A stretch of DNA of 17,206 nt from Candidatus Nomurabacteria bacterium (GTDB lineage Bacteria > Patescibacteriota > Minisyncoccia > Phycocordibacterales > UBA5272), in the NCBI GenBank assembly GCA_003518045.1, contig DOZK01000009.1:35571-52776 (forward strand). Reading direction: 5' to 3'. Under the pieces are notes generated by a model. That model had not been told where the DNA came from. It searched no databases and saw nothing but the letters and a program-made list of their open reading frames with translations. This document shows positions 13,221 through 17,206 of this stretch, in pieces. Positions within the stretch are counted from its first letter, which is position 1, and the number at the start of each line of letters is the position of its first letter. The position numbers and the translations under genes were made by a program.

Positions 13221-14369
13221 ATGGAAAGTAAAAGAAAAGTCTTCGTCGGTATGTCAGGCGGAGTAGATTCATCTGTTTCCGCAGCTTTGCTTAAGCAACA
13301 AGGATATGATGTAACTGGTGTATTTATAAAAGTATGGCAACCAGACTTTATTGAATGTACTTGGAAGCAAGATAGATTAGATGCTATGCGAGTAGTTTCG
13401 GTTTTGGATATTCCCTTTATAACTCTTGATTTAGAAAAAGAATATAAAGAAGGGGTTATTGATTATATGATTTCTGAATATCGAAGTGGACGTACACCAA
13501 ATCCAGACGTGATGTGTAATCGCGAAGTAAAGTTCGGTGCGTTTTTGAAATGGGCAATGGCACAAGGGGCGGACCACATAGCTACAGGACACTACTCTCA
13601 AGCTTGTGTCATTCCCGTGAAGGCGGGAATCCAGGTTAATATTGTTGCGTCTAAATTTCTAGAACTGGATTCCCGTTTTCACGGGAATGACAATTCTAGT
13701 TATTCTCTTAAGAAAAGTAAAGATGAAAACAAAGACCAAACATATTTTTTATGGACTCTTACACAAGAGCAATTAAGTAAAATAATTTTCCCCATTGGAG
13801 AAATGGAAAAATCTCACGTGAGGGAATTGGCTCGAGAGTTTAATCTTCCCGTTAGTGAAAAAAAAGATAGCCAAGGACTTTGTTTTGTCGGGACTATTGA
13901 TGTGAAGACATTGCTTAAAAATTATATAAAAGAAAAAAGAGGTGATGTAAAAAACGAGAGTGGGGATGTAATCGGCTCTCATGATGGAGTAACATTTTTT
14001 ACAATAGGCGAGAGACATGGATTTAATATTACCAAAAAAACCATAGAGGACAAGCCTTATTTTGTGATTGCAAAAAACTTTGAAGAAAATACTTTAATAG
14101 TTTCTAATAATCCTCCACATGAAAAAGATGGAAATATAATTTCACTTGAAAAAATAAATTGGACTAAAGAAATAAAAAAGGGAGAAGTTTATGAAGCTCG
14201 TGCTAGATATCGCGCACCACTTGCAAAAGTTGAGGTTATAAATGAAAAAGAAATGAAAGTTGTGGGTGGAGACCCGCCTGCCGGCGAGGCAGGGTTAACT
14301 GCAACTCCTGGGCAGTCTCTTGTTCTATATGATGGAGAATTGTGTATTGGGGGAGGAATTATTAGATAA
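13221..14369 (+). CDS. mnmA: tRNA-specific 2-thiouridylase MnmA
   Basis: Adenylates and thiolates U34 of tRNAs for Lys, Glu and Gln using sulfur relayed to the enzyme. The 382 residues show the PP-loop SGGVDSS (12-18), catalytic-type Cys99 in NPDVMCNREVKFG (94-106), ATGHY (121-125), KDQTYFLWTLTQEQL (171-185), the second catalytic Cys221 in GLCFVG (219-224), FFTIGERHG (259-267) and a C-terminal ATPGQSLVLYDGELCIGGGII. Two stretches are foreign and derive from repeats: residues 129-158 (CVIPVKAGIQ...LDSRFHGND) and 351-359 (DPPAGEAGL). Both keep the frame and fall in surface loops between conserved blocks, so the enzyme is probably still functional (inference). No Shine-Dalgarno site precedes the ATG; a weak TTAGTT box lies 7 nt upstream. 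Confidence 0.95.
   Translation: MESKRKVFVGMSGGVDSSVSAALLKQQGYDVTGVFIKVWQPDFIECTWKQDRLDAMRVVSVLDIPFITLDLEKEYKEGVIDYMISEYRSGRTPNPDVMCNREVKFGAFLKWAMAQGADHIATGHYSQACVIPVKAGIQVNIVASKFLELDSRFHGNDNSSYSLKKSKDENKDQTYFLWTLTQEQLSKIIFPIGEMEKSHVRELAREFNLPVSEKKDSQGLCFVGTIDVKTLLKNYIKEKRGDVKNESGDVIGSHDGVTFFTIGERHGFNITKKTIEDKPYFVIAKNFEENTLIVSNNPPHEKDGNIISLEKINWTKEIKKGEVYEARARYRAPLAKVEVINEKEMKVVGGDPPAGEAGLTATPGQSLVLYDGELCIGGGIIR
13607..13692. repeat. 86-bp palindromic element inside mnmA
   Basis: Arms 13607-13634 and 13665-13692 are 28-bp inverted copies differing at two positions, ending TGTCAT and ATGACA, with ATTCCC-N8-GGGAAT cores and a 30-bp spacer. It translates in frame as an extra loop of about 30 residues between the MnmA ATGHY and KDQTYF motifs. 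Confidence 0.88.
14271..14293. repeat. GC-rich palindrome inside mnmA
   Basis: These 23 bp are the exact inverse complement of 13106-13128 and nearly match 1255-1278 and 9470-9492. They add DPPAGEAG just before the conserved TPGQSLVLYDGE strand of MnmA. Confidence 0.85.
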
Positions 14370-14371
14370 AC

Positions 14372-14478
14372 GTTAGAGGTTAGGAGTTAGAAGTTAGGGG
14401 TTAGGAGTTAATGCTAATACAACATAATTGAAAATTGTATTGTATTTTTCTCCTAACTTCTAACTCCTAACCTCTAAC
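14372..14478. terminator. Heptad inverted repeat between convergent genes
   Basis: Five GTTAGNN heptads (14372-14406) face four complementary CTAAC-type heptads (14450-14478). The outer 27 bp or so of the stem pair perfectly, with a loop of about 45 nt. It fills the gap between convergent mnmA and the ZIP gene, so a bidirectional terminator role is likely. The purine-rich strand has several GG/GGG runs at regular spacing. Confidence 0.65.
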
Positions 14479-14495
14479 ATCTAGTATTTTGTAAG

Positions 14496-15215
14496 TTATA
14501 TTAAAGACAAAATATAGTACATAAGTAATGCTCCAAATATCGTCATCGCAACCGTAGTCCACTTCGAATGTTTACTATGTGCCTCTGGCAAAATATCGCT
14601 TGCCCCAATGTATAAAAGAAATCCGGCGAATACTCCTAAATAAATAAGAGAATATTGGGGAGCTAAAACAAAAAATAAAGTTGAAACTGCACCTAATACT
14701 GGAGCGATAGCATCTAGTAAAAGAAAAAGAAATGCTTTTTTATGAGAATTTTTATGGGAGAGCATTAAAGAAACTGTATTTATTCCATCAGAAAAATCAT
14801 GAGCTAGAACTGCAAGGGCAATAGCAATTCCAGTTGTATTTGATATTTGAAAAGCTAAACCTATTCCCATACCGTCTAAGAAAGAGTGGCCAATAAGAGC
14901 AATTGCAGAACCGACGCCGATAGTCGGGTGATGATGTTCACCATATTCATTTTCGTGAGTGTGATGTATGAGAATATATTTTTCAATAATATGAAATAAT
15001 AAAAATCCAACAACAAAAGCAATCATTGCAGTTTTGACCTCAATATTTAATTCAGTAGAAAGTGATACTAATTCTGGGAATATATCAAAAGAGACAACAG
15101 ATAAAATAACTCCAGCAGTAAAGCCGAGCAGTAAATGCATTTGTTTGTGTAATTTGAGTGCAATTAATCCACCAGTTAATGTGGCTAAAAATGCTAAGCA
15201 GGCAAATATAATCAT
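14496..15215 (-). CDS. ZIP family divalent metal transporter
   Basis: A 239-residue membrane protein with about eight hydrophobic segments, moving zinc or related divalent cations into the cytoplasm. The metal-binding motifs of TM4 and TM5 are intact: HSFLDG (110-115) and HDFSDG (139-144). A histidine-rich loop HHTHENEYGEHHH (84-96) lies between TM3 and TM4, typical of the family and thought to sense or deliver metal. It is divergently arranged with a Fur-family regulator 193 bp away, and the promoter between them overlaps palindromes, so metal-responsive repression is likely (inference). Zinc is the best guess; iron or manganese are possible. Confidence 0.92.
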   Translation of the reverse strand: MIIFACLAFLATLTGGLIALKLHKQMHLLLGFTAGVILSVVSFDIFPELVSLSTELNIEVKTAMIAFVVGFLLFHIIEKYILIHHTHENEYGEHHHPTIGVGSAIALIGHSFLDGMGIGLAFQISNTTGIAIALAVLAHDFSDGINTVSLMLSHKNSHKKAFLFLLLDAIAPVLGAVSTLFFVLAPQYSLIYLGVFAGFLLYIGASDILPEAHSKHSKWTTVAMTIFGALLMYYILSLI

Positions 15216-15221
15216 TGACTA

Positions 15222-15250
15222 ATTCTATCCTTTATGCGAAAGATTTGCAA
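15222..15250 (-). promoter_or_regulatory. ZIP promoter, leaderless, with overlapping palindrome
   Basis: On the minus strand TTGCAA (15245-15250), a 17-nt spacer and TAGAAT (15222-15227) are followed by exactly 6 nt and the ATG at 15215. The -35 box is embedded in the perfect palindrome ATTTGCAAAT (15243-15252), a possible operator half. Confidence 0.6.
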
Positions 15251-15263
15251 ATACAAATTAGGG

Positions 15264-15280
15264 TGCTAGAATTACTAGCA
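15264..15280. promoter_or_regulatory. Candidate Fur-family operator
   Basis: TGCTAG and CTAGCA form a dyad around 5 bp, just upstream of the ZIP -35 box and between the transporter and its putative regulator. It is a candidate site only; it overlaps the first 7-bp repeat unit. Confidence 0.3.
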
Positions 15281-15406
15281 AGAAGCAAGAAGCAAGAAGC
15301 AAGAAGCAAGAAGGAATACGAATTCGCATTAGCTCCTAACCCCTAACTTCTAACCCCTAACATTTTGTATCACTGCCCACTGCTCACTGGCTACTGCCCA
15401 CTATCC
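15278..15406. repeat. Three 7-bp arrays upstream of fur-like gene
   Basis: 15278-15312: five perfect GCAAGAA units. 15334-15361: four CTAAC-type units, close to those at 14451-14478. 15372-15406: five ACTGNNN-type units, close to the array at 9696-9730. The last ends 2 bp before the ATG at 15409. The bases CACTATCCCCATG parallel the TATACTATCTCTATG context of the gene at 9741. Confidence 0.8.
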
Positions 15407-15408
15407 CC

Positions 15409-15828
15409 ATGAATAAAGAAGAATTAAAAAATTTAATAAAAGAAGCTGGGCTACGAGTTACTATTCATAGATTGGCTGTGCTTTTAGCTGTCGTTAAAGC
15501 AAAACAACCAGTAACTGTTTATGAATTAACAGAAATTTTACGTAAGAAAGAAAATATTGATCAAGCAACTATTTATAGAAATCTCTCATCACTCCATATT
15601 GCAGGAATTTTAAGACGATTAGATTTTAATCATGGACATGCACATTACGAATTAGAAACAGGAACAGCATCCCACCAAATAGTCTGTGGAAAATGCGAAA
15701 CTATAGAAAAAATTGAAGGTGTATCAATTGATAATGCTATACAAAAAATGATACAGAAAAGTAAAAAATTTAAAAATACTACAACGCATTCAATCGAAGT
15801 TTATGGAGTGTGTAAAGCATGCGTGTAG
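15409..15828 (+). CDS. Fur/Zur-family metal-responsive repressor
   Basis: A 139-residue winged-helix regulator. Residues 1-80 carry the DNA-binding domain with the recognition segment IDQATIYRNLSSL (50-62). FNHGHAHYELE (73-83) supplies histidine ligands, SHQIVCGKC (88-96) and GVCKAC (133-138) supply the two CxxC pairs of the structural zinc site, and THSIEVYGVC is the typical C-terminal strand. The sequence cannot tell Fur from Zur or PerR. The divergent ZIP gene favours zinc or general metal uptake control. There is no Shine-Dalgarno site, and its start abuts a 7-bp repeat array. Confidence 0.92.
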   Translation: MNKEELKNLIKEAGLRVTIHRLAVLLAVVKAKQPVTVYELTEILRKKENIDQATIYRNLSSLHIAGILRRLDFNHGHAHYELETGTASHQIVCGKCETIEKIEGVSIDNAIQKMIQKSKKFKNTTTHSIEVYGVCKACV

Positions 15829-15853
15829 TTTAGAGTTGCGAACCTAGAATTTG

Positions 15854-15969
15854 TGTCATTCTCGCGCAGGCGGGAATCCAGCGTTTTTAATTAAAAGTAT
15901 GTAGTAACCAGTGAGTAGTAAGTAGTAACACAAATACAGACCTGGATACCCGTCTTCACGGGTATGACA
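15854..15969. repeat. TGTCAT-ended element, copy with internal heptads
   Basis: Arms 15854-15881 and 15942-15969 are inverted 28-bp copies like those at 9568-9644 and 13607-13692. The spacer carries four 7-bp units (15901-15928, mostly GTAGTAA). It lies just after the Fur-like gene. Confidence 0.75.
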
Positions 15970-15998
15970 AATACGAACACGAATAAATATAAATAGAA

Positions 15999-16027
15999 AA
16001 GGCCACCCCATGGTGTTCCTTTTTTTT
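15999..16027. terminator. Intrinsic terminator, probably bidirectional
   Basis: AAGG...CACC (15999-16007) pairs with GGTG...CCTT (16012-16021), with a small internal mismatch, and is followed by about nine Ts on the plus strand. On the minus strand the stem follows the gene ending at 16041 and is trailed by TTTTC. It marks the boundary between repeat-rich AT DNA and the GC-richer right end. Confidence 0.6.
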
Positions 16028-16040
16028 CAACAGACAGTAA

Positions 16041-16475
16041 TCAAACTGTTCTGAAGCGTGTACCGGAGGTGAAGCAGATTCCCACTGGCACCACGAGAGT
16101 GGTCATATCGTTGAAGTCTTGGGCAGGTTTCTTGACTTGTTCAATCAGCCAAGCCAGTTTTTCCTTCACCCAGACAACGAAGGCGTTGCGGCATTCGACT
16201 GTTTCTGTCCGGTAGAAGTCGACACCCTTGCCGTAGTCGATAAATTTGATGCCGGCCCATGCCGCACACAAATAGACACGCTGCGGGATATCCTTTGGCG
16301 TGACATGGGTAACTTTGCAGGCGCTCAGTTGACCAGTCCCACTTCGGAATTGGATCGTTAGGGTTTTACCTGCCTTTGCAATCGCTGCAAAGAATTGCTT
16401 GAGCAGGTTTGCTTCCTGGTCAAGCCTGTTCTTAAGCTGGTCGTTGCAATCCAGCGGGGTTATAATTTTGCTCAT
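16041..16475 (-). CDS. Hypothetical protein, unrecognised
   Basis: 144 residues, no family recognised and no membrane segment or signal peptide evident. The N-terminal third is polar and helical (about 10-38), the middle holds alternating strands (TLTIQFRSG, RVYLCAAWAGIKFIDYG), then a tryptophan-containing amphipathic helix (about 98-115) and a hydrophobic strand TTLVVPVGICF (124-134). Cysteines are at about 10, 53, 69, 95 and 133. A true Shine-Dalgarno GAGG (minus strand, 16484-16487) sits 8 nt before the ATG, unlike the genes to the left, and the coding DNA is visibly GC-richer. Possibly transferred from another source. Confidence 0.65.
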   Translation of the reverse strand: MSKIITPLDCNDQLKNRLDQEANLLKQFFAAIAKAGKTLTIQFRSGTGQLSACKVTHVTPKDIPQRVYLCAAWAGIKFIDYGKGVDFYRTETVECRNAFVVWVKEKLAWLIEQVKKPAQDFNDMTTLVVPVGICFTSGTRFRTV

Positions 16476-16503
16476 TTTTTTTGCCTCAAAATTGTAAAAT
16501 TTT

Positions 16504-16549
16504 CCTGTATCACCGCCCGGTGATACAGGGCAAGACTGCTTTTATTATA
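16504..16549 (-). promoter_or_regulatory. Promoter and 5'-leader hairpin of hypothetical gene
   Basis: On the minus strand a TATAAT (16544-16549) precedes a perfect 11-bp hairpin (16504-16514 with 16519-16529, loop of 4) located at the expected mRNA 5' end. It could be an operator or an mRNA stabiliser. The rest of 16550-16652 holds nothing I recognise. Confidence 0.45.
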
Positions 16550-16652
16550 AAGGGCTCACCTAGCTATCCTATACCTAAGAGAGTGGTGTGTAAAGTCGAA
16601 CAGCTTGGCTGTGAGATACTGAGTACAACAGTGCGAAGTATCAGTATTTGTA

Positions 16653-16678
16653 TAAAAAAACGCCCCAAAGAGGGACGT
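16653..16678 (-). terminator. Intrinsic terminator of 123-residue protein gene
   Basis: On the minus strand ACGTCCC (16672-16678) pairs with GGGGCGT (16660-16666, one G-T pair) and is followed by seven Ts. It lies 30 nt after the stop of the gene at 16708-17079. Confidence 0.75.
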
Positions 16679-16707
16679 CCAAACAGTTAAGTTTGTAATT
16701 TGTTGGT

Positions 16708-17079
16708 CTACAGAAATGGTAGTATTTGTTTCAATTCTGGATAGCTTGCTGCATCGCGTAGGTCTTCATTTACGACCAAAATAAAGCTAGCTTTTTCCAG
16801 ATTTGGATTAAGTCGCACACTTTCCAAGTCCTTACAGCAGACGTAACGGATACGATACTGGTCGATTTGCTTTTTGTACAAAGCCTCGCACTCCTCAAAC
16901 AATTCAAAGAGCGCAATGTGGCCATCCCATTCATTTTGAGATACAACAATCACTACGACCCGTCCATCTGGTGGCTTAACACCAAGGCGAGTGATTAGTG
17001 ATGAGTATAGGTAGTTAGCCCGTATTCCAAGGTTTATGATTGCTTGAAAAAAAGCTTCATTGGATAGAATGATGTGCAT
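16708..17079 (-). CDS. Hypothetical protein, unrecognised
   Basis: 123 residues, no family recognised. Predicted alternating helices and strands: a helix at 6-30, a very hydrophobic strand RVVVIVVSQNEWDG (40-53), a helix rich in Glu and Cys (55-73), strand IRYVCC (77-82) and strand ASFILVVNEDLRDA (97-110), suggesting a small alpha/beta fold with adjacent cysteines at 81-82. AGGA (17087-17090 on the minus strand) lies 7 nt before the ATG as a Shine-Dalgarno site. It has its own promoter and terminator and shares the elevated GC of its downstream neighbour. Confidence 0.65.
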   Translation of the reverse strand: MHIILSNEAFFQAIINLGIRANYLYSSLITRLGVKPPDGRVVVIVVSQNEWDGHIALFELFEECEALYKKQIDQYRIRYVCCKDLESVRLNPNLEKASFILVVNEDLRDAASYPELKQILPFL

Positions 17080-17106
17080 TTGAAATTCCTAAAGTAGTTG
17101 AACAAT

Positions 17107-17135
17107 TAAAAATATTGTACAATATTTTTATTATA
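17107..17135 (-). promoter_or_regulatory. Promoter with 24-bp perfect palindrome
   Basis: The stretch 17107-17130 is a perfect 24-bp palindrome centred on TTGTACAA. It overlaps the expected transcription start set by a minus-strand TATAAT (17130-17135). This position suits an operator for a dimeric repressor. Confidence 0.5.
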
Positions 17136-17156
17136 ATGTAAAGAGCGATGCCGTAG

Positions 17157-17188
17157 TGATATGTACCCTATAAAGTAGACACATATCA
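17157..17188. repeat. Short inverted repeat at right edge
   Basis: TGATATGT (17157-17164) and ACATATCA (17181-17188) are perfect complements with a 16-bp spacer. It may be regulatory for a gene beyond the window. Nothing else was recognised after 17140. Confidence 0.4.
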
Positions 17189-17206
17189 GAGCGACTATTT
17201 CTTTAA

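Noticed and set aside
13602..13697. Intein or intron in mnmA
   Set aside because: The insert is far too short for either, has no splicing motifs, and its palindromic arms match intergenic elements.
15278..15406. Possible CRISPR array
   Set aside because: Repeat units are 7 bp with no spacers and no cas genes nearby.
16481..16690. Plus-strand open frame of 69 codons
   Set aside because: It covers the leader hairpin and the terminator of the minus-strand genes and resembles nothing.

Overview
The window looks like a piece of a Candidate Phyla Radiation (Patescibacteria, probably Parcubacteria-type) chromosome. This is inferred from AT-rich genes in the standard code (UGA is used as stop), several CPR-style membrane proteins of unknown role, a sigma-region-4/HARE-HTH protein, start codons without Shine-Dalgarno sequences that sit 6-8 nt behind a TATAMT-like -10 box, and intergenic spaces packed with hairpins and short repeats. 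No rRNA, tRNA or CRISPR array was recognised.

Layout. 1-264: structured intergenic DNA. 265-2104: ddl (D-Ala-D-Ala ligase), a HIT-family hydrolase and a YvlD/phage-holin-like membrane protein, the last two separated by 2 nt. 2105-2389: a spacer with a promoter, several helices and an intrinsic terminator, a candidate small RNA. 2390-3998: two divergent membrane proteins, one with a heptad coiled-coil tail, one DUF5671-like. 3993-4365: nested inverted repeats. 4366-8382: leuS. 8411-9451: sigma-r4/HARE-HTH regulator. 9741-12815: a three-gene cluster (large CPR membrane protein, mltG, DnaQ-like exonuclease) bracketed by an inverted pair of the same composite repeat. 13221-14369: mnmA. 14496-15828: divergent ZIP metal transporter and Fur-family regulator. 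16041-17079: two minus-strand genes of unknown function with higher GC, Shine-Dalgarno sites and classical terminators, unlike everything to their left.

The most striking gene is leuS. Its 1338-codon frame encodes a complete leucyl-tRNA synthetase of about 800 residues, into whose CP1 editing domain two inserts have been spliced in frame. The first carries a Ham1/ITPase-like domain followed by an alpha/beta hydrolase with an intact catalytic triad; the second is a Nudix hydrolase with a perfect Nudix box. One polypeptide would thus hold a synthetase, its editing site and three further hydrolase folds.

The second theme is repeats. (i) Arrays with an exact 7-bp period, usually five units (35 bp), recur at least eight times with different unit sequences; three abut start codons. 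(ii) A family of small elements ends in TGTCAT...ATGACA and contains ATTCCC-N8-GGGAAT cores (the form of neisserial dRS3). One 86-bp copy lies in frame inside mnmA. (iii) A GC-rich palindrome of about 21-24 bp recurs four times, once in frame in mnmA and once nested inside a type (ii) element. (iv) Perfect hairpins have GAA/TTC triloops.

Functionally the window combines wall synthesis (ddl, mltG), translation and tRNA modification (leuS, mnmA), nucleic-acid processing (exonuclease) and metal homeostasis (ZIP with its divergent Fur-type regulator).
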